Of a stretch of DNA of 64,000 bases, positions 26,299 through 33,346 are shown piece by piece. Each line of letters begins with the position of its first letter. The stretch's first letter is position 1. Under the pieces are notes generated by a model. It saw nothing but the letters and a program-made list of their open reading frames with translations. It did no database searches and was not told where the DNA came from. The DNA comes from Armatimonadota bacterium (GTDB lineage Bacteria > Armatimonadota > Fimbriimonadia > Fimbriimonadales > Fimbriimonadaceae), in contig WGMG01000006.1 in NCBI GenBank assembly GCA_016125185.1, positions 1,488,001 through 1,552,000 on the forward strand. Direction: 5' to 3'. The position numbers and the translations under genes were made by a program.

Positions 26299-26640
26299 TT
26301 AGACTCCGAAATCCTCCAGCATCTGTCCAGCCTTCAGCGTGACGATAGCCTTCTTTCGATCCGGCTCATAGCCGATGCTTCGTCCGCGTCGTCGGCGCTT
26401 GCCGAGAACTTTGATCGTGCGAACCGAAGTCACCTCGATGCCTTCGTTCTTCTTCTTTCCGTCGTTATAGAGCGCTTCGATAGCGGCCTTGATTTGAATC
26501 TTGTTCGCATCCTTCTTAACCAAGAAGGTGTACTTGCGAACGATCTTCTCTTCGTCGCGGATGTTTGGATCGCCATACGAGAGGGCGACCGCCTTTTCCG
26601 TCAGGTGCGGCGCAATGATGATGTCGTAAGGGTTCGTCAT
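26299..26640 (-). CDS. rplW: 50S ribosomal protein L23
   Basis: L23 is at the tunnel exit and docks trigger factor and SRP. The 113-residue sequence has the opening YDIIIAPHLTEKAV, the segment YTFLVKKDANKIQIKAAIE and the basic loop VLGKRRRRGRSIGYEPDRKKA. I chose ATG 26640, which overlaps the rplD stop as ATGA; a TTG three codons upstream is possible but unneeded. Confidence 0.96.
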   Translation of the reverse strand: MTNPYDIIIAPHLTEKAVALSYGDPNIRDEEKIVRKYTFLVKKDANKIQIKAAIEALYNDGKKKNEGIEVTSVRTIKVLGKRRRRGRSIGYEPDRKKAIVTLKAGQMLEDFGV

Positions 26641-27311
26641 TTGGCCCAAACCTCCTCGATGCGGCTCAGCGCATCCTTGGCAACCACGATCTTGTGGGCA
26701 ATCAGCACGTCTCGGGCCGAGAACGCTTGCGTCTTAACCGCCGACTCGTCGTCCTTCTTCACGCTCGCAGGAGCGGTTCGCAAGGTGACGTTCGACAGGT
26801 TTCGGAAACTCTTGGTAGCGACGTCGTCGACTTCGGGAACGATGACCAGCACTCGCTTGGCTTCGCCAACTCCGAGCGCGCTCAGGAACGCAACCGCATC
26901 CTTGGTCTTCGGCGAACCGAAAGCGATCTTGTCGACCACGACCACGTTGCCAGCTTCGAAGTGCATTGCAAGCGCGCTCAGAATGGCGGCTCGTCGCTCT
27001 TGTCGGTTGACCTTCTTGGAGTAGTCACGTGGCTTGACGGCCAGCGCCATACCGCCGTGGGCATAGTGCGGAGCGCGGATCGTACCCTGTCGGGCGTTAC
27101 CGGTCTTCTTCTGCTTATACGGCTTGCGACCGCCGCCTCGGGTTTCGCTTCGCGTCTTGGCGCTCTGCGTTCCCTGTCGGCTGTTCGCTTCTTCGGCAAC
27201 AACGGTTCGGTGAATCGTCGTGTGGCTTGCTCCGATCGTCGTGAGCGCAGCGCTCAGGTCGTGCGATCCGACCTTCTTACCGGCTTTATCCTTGATTTCG
27301 ATAGCGGCCAT
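26637..27311 (-). CDS. rplD: 50S ribosomal protein L4
   Basis: L4 has a globular domain and a long loop that reaches the exit tunnel; in some bacteria it also represses its own operon. The 224-residue protein shows RQGTQSAKTRSETRGGGRKPY, the loop KTGNARQGTIRAPHYAHGG and the later VLVIVPEVDDVATKSFRNLSN. The ATG shares a base with the rplC stop (TAATG), so the two are coupled. Whether it autoregulates here cannot be read from sequence. Confidence 0.97.
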   Translation of the reverse strand: MAAIEIKDKAGKKVGSHDLSAALTTIGASHTTIHRTVVAEEANSRQGTQSAKTRSETRGGGRKPYKQKKTGNARQGTIRAPHYAHGGMALAVKPRDYSKKVNRQERRAAILSALAMHFEAGNVVVVDKIAFGSPKTKDAVAFLSALGVGEAKRVLVIVPEVDDVATKSFRNLSNVTLRTAPASVKKDDESAVKTQAFSARDVLIAHKIVVAKDALSRIEEVWAK

Positions 27312-27937
27312 TATTTGCTCACCTTCTTCACGATCACGAGCGCACCGTTCGGTCCGGGCAGGCTGCCGTCGATGAGGAGCAGATTTCGCTCAGCGTCGAC
27401 TCGAACAACACTGAGGCCCTTCTGGGTGACCTGCGCGTCGCCCATGTGGCCGGGTCCGCGCTTGCCCTTGAAAACTCTCTGGGGTCCAGTTGCACCGTTC
27501 GAGAGCGGTCGGCGGTGGGTCATGTAGCCGTGGGTCATGTGCTGACCCTTGAAGTGATATCGCTTCACGCCACCCGCGAAACCTCGTCCCTTGCTCACGC
27601 CGGTTACGGCGACCGCTTCGCCATCAGCGAAGATGTCTGCGCCGATCTCCTGGCCAAGCTCGAAGCCGTCGGTCTTCTCGACGCGAAACTCCTTGAGGGT
27701 GCGAAGGTTCTTGCCGACACCCGCTTTCTTCAGGTGTCCGAACTTCGGAAATGTCAATTGTTTTTCTTTGGCTTCGCCGTAACCGACCTGGACCGCCGTA
27801 TATCCGTCCTTATCCTCAGTTTTGATCTGAGTAACGAATACCGGACCGGCTTCCACGACGGTAACTGGCACCATTTTGCCCGCATCGTTAAAGATGTGGG
27901 TCATGCCAACTTTTCGTCCTAAAATGCCTGGTAGCAT
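27311..27937 (-). CDS. rplC: 50S ribosomal protein L3
   Basis: L3 begins large-subunit assembly. The start at ATG 27937 gives LPGILGRKVGMTHIFNDAGK, the family's usual opening, and is preceded by GAGGAAAAACT, a good ribosome binding site. An upstream in-frame ATG (13 codons earlier) lacks homology. The core includes GVSKGRGFAGGVKRYHFKGQ and GHMGDAQVTQKGLSVVRVD; length 208 is normal. It is the first gene of the operon: rpsJ (S10), usually just before it, is absent, and a clear promoter lies upstream. Confidence 0.97.
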   Translation of the reverse strand: MLPGILGRKVGMTHIFNDAGKMVPVTVVEAGPVFVTQIKTEDKDGYTAVQVGYGEAKEKQLTFPKFGHLKKAGVGKNLRTLKEFRVEKTDGFELGQEIGADIFADGEAVAVTGVSKGRGFAGGVKRYHFKGQHMTHGYMTHRRPLSNGATGPQRVFKGKRGPGHMGDAQVTQKGLSVVRVDAERNLLLIDGSLPGPNGALVIVKKVSK

Positions 27938-28090
27938 AGTTTTTCCTCGCTTCAACGCATCGTTCGACATGTCGGATTCGTCCTGAATCACTGACGTTGC
28001 CCTGCTTTTCGGGGTGTCCGAATGGGGTCGCCCTGCCAAACGCGCTACGAAGCACGTTGATTTCGCCACGCACAGCGCAGCGAATCATAA

Positions 28091-28120
28091 GTTATACCCA
28101 CCGCCTCAGCCAATTATCAA
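28091..28120 (-). promoter_or_regulatory. Promoter of the rplC-rplE operon
   Basis: On the minus strand, TTGATA (28115-28120) and TATAAC (28091-28096) are separated by 18 bp; each matches the consensus in five of six positions. The predicted leader is about 145 nt and contains a TTCGG/CCGAA hairpin near 28015, so a leader-based control of ribosomal protein synthesis is possible. Confidence 0.65.
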
Positions 28121-28199
28121 CGGGCTAGCCAGAAACTAGTGTCGCATTCAACCGGACTGAGGATGAGAACGTTTTCTGCCGACAATTTTGCCAGGGGCT

Positions 28200-29105
28200 A
28201 TGTCGATTCGAGATCCGTATCCATCCAGGTTTAGGCATGCTTGTCGGGAAGCGTTGGAATACTTCGCCGACCGTATGCCTATGGGTAACTGGATGCTGAG
28301 CCGCGTGAACGGCGACGACTGGATCATTTTCGACCTCATCGACAACGCCTACGGCCTGAAGCCGATGACCGTCCACCAGTGGACCGACTCCTTCAGCCAC
28401 CGAATGGTCCTCGGCCTTGGGCCCAAGGTGGCGCCTCGATGCGCCGACGTGCCTGCGTATGTCAACTCGCCTGCCTACGAGCGAGCCCGCCTCGGTGCGT
28501 ACATCGCCGCTACCCTCGAATTCCCCGATGGTCGCCTCTGGGGCCTCATCTCGGGAGTTGATCCCGAACCGATGGGTGAAGATCTGCACCACGTCCTGCC
28601 CGAAATGGAGTTCTGTGCCAAGAACCTCATGAACCTCTATCTTGCCGAACTACACCTGGGCAAGTTGGATACCGAACTTCTTCGTCGCGAAACCCCACAA
28701 TGGCTCGACGAGGTATCGTACGCTCTTAATAACCTGGCTTGGAATCGTGACTGCGCCGAAGACGACTGGGTGCGCACGACCTACTTAGACCCGAACGGCG
28801 TGATCGCCCTTCGCACGACGTCCGAAACCGAAGTCGAACGCCTGGTCGAATGCCTCTCTCACATCGACGACGAACCGACCACCGTCTATCGCCTCGATGA
28901 GCAGACTTTCGCACTGACGCTCCGGGGACTCATCAAAGTTCGCCAGCAAGGCTTCCACAAAGAAGTTAAGAAGGTCCTCGAGCGCCGATTCCCCGGCGTC
29001 ACGTGCGCCTATGCCTACCGCGGCCCGACCTCGACGATGGCCCAAGCCCTCACCGAGGCAAAGAAGCATCTCGGATGCTCGAAGGACGACCGAAGCGCCG
29101 CCTAA
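28200..29105 (+). CDS. GAF plus degenerate GGDEF-like protein
   Basis: A 301-residue soluble protein. Residues 1-150 look like a GAF domain (GNWMLSRVNGDDWIIFDLIDN; later YIAATLEFPDGRLWGLISGVDP). Residues 170-300 have the secondary-structure order of a diguanylate cyclase domain (ALRTTSETEVERLVECLSHID, then FALTLRGLIKVRQQGFHKEVKKVLERRFPG), but no GG(D/E)EF motif is present. It therefore probably senses or binds something rather than makes c-di-GMP. ATG 28200 follows AGGGG closely; a TTG four codons earlier is possible. It is divergent from the ribosomal operon. The two-domain reading is moderately sure. Confidence 0.65.
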   Translation: MSIRDPYPSRFRHACREALEYFADRMPMGNWMLSRVNGDDWIIFDLIDNAYGLKPMTVHQWTDSFSHRMVLGLGPKVAPRCADVPAYVNSPAYERARLGAYIAATLEFPDGRLWGLISGVDPEPMGEDLHHVLPEMEFCAKNLMNLYLAELHLGKLDTELLRRETPQWLDEVSYALNNLAWNRDCAEDDWVRTTYLDPNGVIALRTTSETEVERLVECLSHIDDEPTTVYRLDEQTFALTLRGLIKVRQQGFHKEVKKVLERRFPGVTCAYAYRGPTSTMAQALTEAKKHLGCSKDDRSAA

Positions 29106-29123
29106 ACCAGATACACTGTCCCT

Positions 29124-29435
29124 ATGGACCCCAAGGATGTCAGTTACAACTGGCTTAGTTCTGGAGGGGCATACATTCTCATCTTCTCGATCTGGTTCCT
29201 CAGTGCCCTCTTCTTCGCCATCATGGCGTTCGGTATCGGACGAGAAAAGCAGAGTTCGGGCGATGGATGCCTGCTGATGATCTCCACCACCGTCTTCGTC
29301 GGTATCGGCGGTGCTATCGGCCTGGTCCTCCTCAAAAGCTTCTTCCCCTGGTTCATCTTCTCCTCCGCTATCGGCGCAATCGTCGCCCCGATGTTAGTGG
29401 TTCGCACCTTCAAACACGGCAGGCGACGGTACTGA
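29124..29435 (+). CDS. Small membrane protein of unknown function
   Basis: A 103-residue protein with three predicted helices, around 15-38 (YILIFSIWFLSALFFAIMAF), 50-70 (LLMISTTVFVGIGGAIGLVL) and 75-93 (FPWFIFSSAIGAIVAPMLVV), and a basic C-terminus (KHGRRRY). I recognise no family. It lies 18 bp after the GAF gene and 4 bp before the lipoprotein gene, so the three may form a unit; TACACT 6 nt before the ATG could instead give it its own leaderless transcript. Confidence 0.6.
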   Translation: MDPKDVSYNWLSSGGAYILIFSIWFLSALFFAIMAFGIGREKQSSGDGCLLMISTTVFVGIGGAIGLVLLKSFFPWFIFSSAIGAIVAPMLVVRTFKHGRRRY

Positions 29436-29439
29436 TGTC

Positions 29440-30522
29440 ATGCGAACAGGCTCCCTACTGGTCGGAATCCTACTAGCCGTCACGGGTTGCAAAGGCACCT
29501 TGCCCAAGGCCCTGAAGTCTTCTCCCGGTTCAATCCTCACTGGTAAAGTGTCGACGGCTGGGCTGCCCGGAACCGCTGCCCCCGACTTCGTCGGCGAGGT
29601 CCTCTTTGGACATTCTCCGCGCGATCTCTCGCCCGATACGATCTTGGTTGTCAGCCGAGACTTAGAGATGGACGGCGGCGTTTACTTCCGCCATAGCCGC
29701 TTTGCGCCCCAAGTACAGTGGGTGTTTCTCTTGGATTCGACATACGCTCCCAAGGTTGTCAAGAACCTACAAAAGAAGGTCGAGGGCGGCGACCCCTGCG
29801 ACAACATCACGATCGTCGGATACGACGGAAAGACGCAGGTGAATACATGGATCGTTTCTCCCTACCACGAATTCGTCATTACTCAAAGTGGCAAGATTCT
29901 CGCCCTCTGCAATGATCAAGACCTTGAGTCGATGCTGGCCAAAGCCGTCCAAGGCAAGATTGATCCGGCAACCCAGAGCGCAACAATTCTGGCGCAAGCC
30001 GCCGACTTCGTGAAGGCGCAGAAGGTCCTCAACAGCATCTATCCCGGACCAGATACCCAGTTCCCAAGTTTCGCCCAAATTCGGTTCAAGCTTATGTCCA
30101 AGATGAACCAGGTCGGCCCGGATGGCAAAGGTCTCCTGGCGATGGCAATCGCGACCTATTCTCAGTGCCGTCCCGTTTCCGAAATCCGCGATGTGCTTAA
30201 GATCGTCGCAAAGCTTCCCCATCCCGCCAATGTCCTCATGCACGAGGTCAATTCCCACATTGGCCATCCAGATTGCACAGAGAGGCTTCGAACGGAACTC
30301 CTCATCGCCAAGGCTGACTTTAGTCTCGCCGACGATCCGTTCTATTGCAAGAACTACGCTCAAGTTGCCTTGAGTCTAAAGGACAAAAGCCTCGCTATCT
30401 ACTTCGCCAACCTCATGATGAGGGCCCCACAGTTCAGGCACCGAGCCGAAAAAAGGCGTCGTGACTACTACCAAGCCGAATACGACGACCTCGTGTACCA
30501 CGCCAACCACCTCTCGCCGTAG
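29440..30522 (+). CDS. Putative lipoprotein of unknown function
   Basis: A 360-residue protein with a lipoprotein signal: MRTGSLLVGILLAVTGC, where LAVTGC is a lipobox with the acylated Cys at residue 17. The mature part has no recognised domain. Residues 50-165 look like an alpha/beta domain (TILVVSRDLEMDGGVYFRHS, VQWVFLLDSTYAPKVV); residues 170-350 are helical with a possible TPR-like repeat pattern. It is probably anchored in the outer leaflet of a membrane or in the outer membrane. It starts 4 bp after the small membrane protein gene. Function is unknown. Confidence 0.65.
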   Translation: MRTGSLLVGILLAVTGCKGTLPKALKSSPGSILTGKVSTAGLPGTAAPDFVGEVLFGHSPRDLSPDTILVVSRDLEMDGGVYFRHSRFAPQVQWVFLLDSTYAPKVVKNLQKKVEGGDPCDNITIVGYDGKTQVNTWIVSPYHEFVITQSGKILALCNDQDLESMLAKAVQGKIDPATQSATILAQAADFVKAQKVLNSIYPGPDTQFPSFAQIRFKLMSKMNQVGPDGKGLLAMAIATYSQCRPVSEIRDVLKIVAKLPHPANVLMHEVNSHIGHPDCTERLRTELLIAKADFSLADDPFYCKNYAQVALSLKDKSLAIYFANLMMRAPQFRHRAEKRRRDYYQAEYDDLVYHANHLSP

Positions 30523-30671
30523 GCCGAGGGCGAAGGAAGGCACATTTACCAGTGTTCGAAGTGCGGAGCGCCTAGGAGGGTGGGTATCTACCCACGGAGA
30601 ATTCCAAATGGGATCAGATTTTGAGGACTGTGAGCGTCCTACACGGATCGTTGAGCGAGGTATCCCGGGAC

Positions 30672-30734
30672 TGCTATCCCCGTGCCGTGGCTTAGTGCAA
30701 AATCTAGAATCGGTAAGCAAAGGTTCTGAGGTTC
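30672..30734 (+). repeat. Family B repeat, copy 1
   Basis: 63 bp that match 41882-41944 at 49 of 63 positions without gaps; the strongest conservation is TGCCG, GGCTTAG, GCAAA, GAATC and the 3' GGTTCTGAGGTT. Both copies lie in gene-free stretches next to other palindromic repeats. Confidence 0.65.
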
Positions 30735-30939
30735 AAAAGTTCCCATGGCTTCGCAAATTGAACAGATTAGCCAACCCTCGTCCCGCTCACAAGTCAAATT
30801 GTCGTGGCACTGGTAAAGACCTCTGCTTGTTCACCAAATTCCGAGGGGCGAGGGCGAAGCCGGATTGACCGGTGCTGCACTTATGAGTTCGGATTCGAAC
30901 TTCATCCTCGCCAATGAAGATGAACATGTTACCAATCTA

Positions 30940-30983
30940 GCCCCGAAGGGGCGTTTCAACTGAGCCCAGCCTGAAAGGCTGGG
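30940..30983 (+). repeat. Tandem hairpin element
   Basis: GCCCC-GAA-GGGGC (30940-30952) and, 12 bp on, CCCAGCC-TGAAA-GGCTGGG (30965-30983). Paired short hairpins of this kind, one with a GAA loop, are typical REP-like elements. A similar GAA-loop hairpin is at 53616-53637. Confidence 0.55.
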
Positions 30984-31003
30984 TAAGAAATCGGAACCGT
31001 AGA

Positions 31004-31049
31004 AGTCCAAGGAGTCCCGATTCTCGGGACGACCCGGCGATTATCGCCG
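31004..31049 (+). repeat. Family A palindromic repeat, copy 2
   Basis: Identical in length and layout to 6073-6118; differs only in the loop of hairpin 1 (TTC in place of GAG region) and in one linker base. Lies just beyond the terminator of pdhAB. Confidence 0.8.
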
Positions 31050-31050
31050 C

Positions 31051-31089
31051 CAAAAACAAAGGTCCCTCTCGGATCTCCGAGAGGAACCT
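31051..31089 (-). terminator. Terminator of pdhAB
   Basis: Read on the minus strand: a 13-bp stem (AGGTTCCTCTCGG / CCGAGAGGGACCT, one G-U) with an AGAT loop, followed by TTTGTTTTT. It lies about 40 bp after the pdhB stop. Confidence 0.88.
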
Positions 31090-31126
31090 ACGCTAGAAGC
31101 TAGTAGCTGACAGCTAAAAGCTCAAA

Positions 31127-32122
31127 TTAGCCAATCTTATGGACGGCCTTCACGACGTCCTCTTCGCTCGGAATACACAAGAGCTCAAGGTTCCGCGCGT
31201 AAGGCATCGGCACATTCAAACCGCCAACTCGCCCTACCGGCGCATCCAGATCGTCGAAACAATCTTCCTGAATCCGCGCCGTGATCTCCGCGCCAAAGCC
31301 GCCACTTCGCCAATCTTCATACACCACGACCGCGCGATGCGTCTTCCGCACCGACGCGTAGATCGTCTCGGTGTCGAGCGGCAACAGCGATCGAACATCG
31401 ACCACTTCCGCGTCGATGCCGTCCTTCGCCAATAGCTCAGCCGCTGCTAGGTTCACCTGCGTCATGCGCGAGTAGCCAACCAGCGAGATGTCCTTCCCTT
31501 CCTTCAGAATCTGCGCCTTTCCGATCGGGATCGAAAAGTTCACGTCGTCGGGAATCTCGCCCTTCAGCGTATAGAGGCCCGGATTCTCGTAGAAGATGAC
31601 CGGATTGTCGTCCGCCACCGCCGACTTCATCAGGCCGTAGGCGTCGAGCGTGGTGGCCGGAGCCAAAACCTTCAAGCCAGGAACGTGGGCGTACCAACCG
31701 TCCATCGAGTGCGAGTGTTGGGCCGAAAGCTGCTTCGCCGCACCACCCGGACCGCGGAACACGATCGGGCACTTCACTTCGCCGTTGGTCATGTAGTGGA
31801 CCTTTGCTGCGTGGTTTACGATCTGGTCCAGCGCCAAAATCGAGAACGACATCGTCATGAATTCGACGATTGGTCGTAGACCCGCCATCGCCGCACCAAT
31901 ACCGATACCAGCAAAACCGGCTTCAGTAATCGGTGTGTCCAAAATGCGATAGTTGTACTGGCTCTGTCGGCTGCCGAACTTCTCGACGAAGCCTCGCGTG
32001 ACTTTAAAGGTTCCCTGATACCGGCCGATGTCTTCGCCCATGATGAAGACCTCCGGGTTCTTTTGCATCTCTTCTTCGATGCTCTTGCTGAGGGCCTCGC
32101 GGTAGGTTAGTTCCGTCGGCAT
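31127..32122 (-). CDS. pdhB: Pyruvate dehydrogenase E1 component, beta subunit
   Basis: The 331-residue beta subunit of the thiamine-diphosphate E1 enzyme, which decarboxylates pyruvate and passes acetyl to lipoyl-E2. It starts TELTYREALSKSIEEEMQ and has FIMGEDIGRYQGTFKVTRGF, then the cofactor-proximal Glu in the IGAAMAGLRPIVEFMTMSF region, and the transketolase C-terminal domain (VVVYEDWRSGGFGAEI). The ATG overlaps the pdhA stop (TAATG). E2 and E3 genes are not nearby. Acetoin or branched-chain dehydrogenase E1 is a possible alternative, but pyruvate is favoured by overall sequence. Confidence 0.88.
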   Translation of the reverse strand: MPTELTYREALSKSIEEEMQKNPEVFIMGEDIGRYQGTFKVTRGFVEKFGSRQSQYNYRILDTPITEAGFAGIGIGAAMAGLRPIVEFMTMSFSILALDQIVNHAAKVHYMTNGEVKCPIVFRGPGGAAKQLSAQHSHSMDGWYAHVPGLKVLAPATTLDAYGLMKSAVADDNPVIFYENPGLYTLKGEIPDDVNFSIPIGKAQILKEGKDISLVGYSRMTQVNLAAAELLAKDGIDAEVVDVRSLLPLDTETIYASVRKTHRAVVVYEDWRSGGFGAEITARIQEDCFDDLDAPVGRVGGLNVPMPYARNLELLCIPSEEDVVKAVHKIG

Positions 32123-33138
32123 TAGTGTCCCATCTCCGGTTTCATATCGCTGTAAATGTTGTCGTAGACCTCATCCGCCTCGGGGAACGGGCTCGCGTCG
32201 GCCTCTTCGTAAATCTTCTCAACCTGCTCGATCAGCTCTTCGTCGATCGCTTCATACTTTTCCTCGGTCATATAGCCGAGCTTCATCATCTGCTTCTTCA
32301 GCCGAGCGATCGGGTCGCGCTCCCAAGCGATATCCTCTTCTTCCTTGGTTCGATAAAGCTGTCGATCGTTGTCTGCCGCACCGTGGCCCGAGTAGCGGTA
32401 GGTCATGATCTCGATCCATGCCGGGCGCTGTTCCTTGCGAACCCATTCCACGATCTCCGTCGCCTGTCGCTTCATCTGAATCACGTCCATGCCGTCGATT
32501 CGCTCGGAGCGAATATCGAACGGCAAGCCGCGTTTCCAAAGCTCCTTGTCGGCCGCGTGGTACTCCAGTCGTGTGCCCATCGCGAACTCGTTGTTCTCGA
32601 TGATGAAAATGCACGGCACGTCCCACAGCGACGCCATGTTCAGCGTCTCGAAGACGACGCCTTGGTTCGAAGCGCCGTCACCCATAAAGTTGAGCGTGAC
32701 CTTGTCGTCGCCGCGATAGCGCGAAGCGAACGCCAGACCCGCACCAAGCGGGATGTGGCCACCAACGATGCCCCAGCCGCCATAGAAGCCGTTCTTCGGG
32801 TCGTAGATGTGCATGGAGCCGCCTTTGCCGCCGGCGGTTCCGCAGCTTCGACCCATGATCTCTCCCATGACCGCCACTGGAGGCGTGCCCAAAAGCAGGG
32901 CGTGGGCGTGGTCGCGGTAGGCGGTGATGACGTTGTCGTGACCTCGTCGGATGGCCTTCATCCACCCTACGGCGAGCGCTTCCATGCCGATGTACACGTG
33001 CATGTAGCCTCCCGCCTTCCCTTCCCGGTAAACCCGGTTGCACTTCTCTTCGAAGTGCCGGATGAAAAGCATGTCGCGCAAATGGTCTTCTAGTTCAGCT
33101 GCGCTTTCGGTGATTTTGTACTCGGCTTTACTGGCCAC
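32122..33138 (-). CDS. pdhA: Pyruvate dehydrogenase E1 component, alpha subunit
   Basis: The 338-residue alpha subunit partners PdhB. The thiamine diphosphate motif is GDGASNQGVVFETLNMASLW ending in ENN. The active-site and phosphorylation-loop region reads YRYSGHGAADND. The start segment LRDMLFIRHFEEKCNRVYREG and GGYMHVYIGMEALAVG are typical of the E1 alpha family. The GTG start at 33138 is preceded by GAGGATCAAGA. The pair is transcribed alone and ends at a strong terminator. Regulation is not evident. Confidence 0.9.
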   Translation of the reverse strand: MASKAEYKITESAAELEDHLRDMLFIRHFEEKCNRVYREGKAGGYMHVYIGMEALAVGWMKAIRRGHDNVITAYRDHAHALLLGTPPVAVMGEIMGRSCGTAGGKGGSMHIYDPKNGFYGGWGIVGGHIPLGAGLAFASRYRGDDKVTLNFMGDGASNQGVVFETLNMASLWDVPCIFIIENNEFAMGTRLEYHAADKELWKRGLPFDIRSERIDGMDVIQMKRQATEIVEWVRKEQRPAWIEIMTYRYSGHGAADNDRQLYRTKEEEDIAWERDPIARLKKQMMKLGYMTEEKYEAIDEELIEQVEKIYEEADASPFPEADEVYDNIYSDMKPEMGH

Positions 33139-33346
33139 TCTTGATCCTCAATCGAAATATGGTTGGTGCAAACAACGATGGTTGAACCGCCAGTAGGATA
33201 CCCCGAAAAAACGGACCCTAAATCGGCCCTCCGTCAACCCCAGGGCCTCCCTTCGACTCAGACTTTTTCCGGGACAACTGCGCAAAAACCTCTCAAGTTC
33301 TCTCAATATTCGCCCGACAAAAATACTGGGTTGGGTAACTCAATAC

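Larger units (their letters stand above)
30523..31126. other. 604-bp gene-free region rich in palindromic repeats
   Basis: No convincing gene. From left to right it holds a family B repeat (30672-30734), two tandem hairpins (30940-30983), a family A repeat (31004-31049) and the pdhAB terminator (31051-31089). The stretch 30735-30939 shows nothing recognisable; open frames through it are overlapping and lack coding character. Confidence 0.6.

Noticed and set aside
30461-30868. Plus-strand open frame of 135 codons after the lipoprotein gene
   Set aside because: It begins inside the lipoprotein gene in another frame and continues through a family B repeat; Thr/Arg-rich with no coding character.
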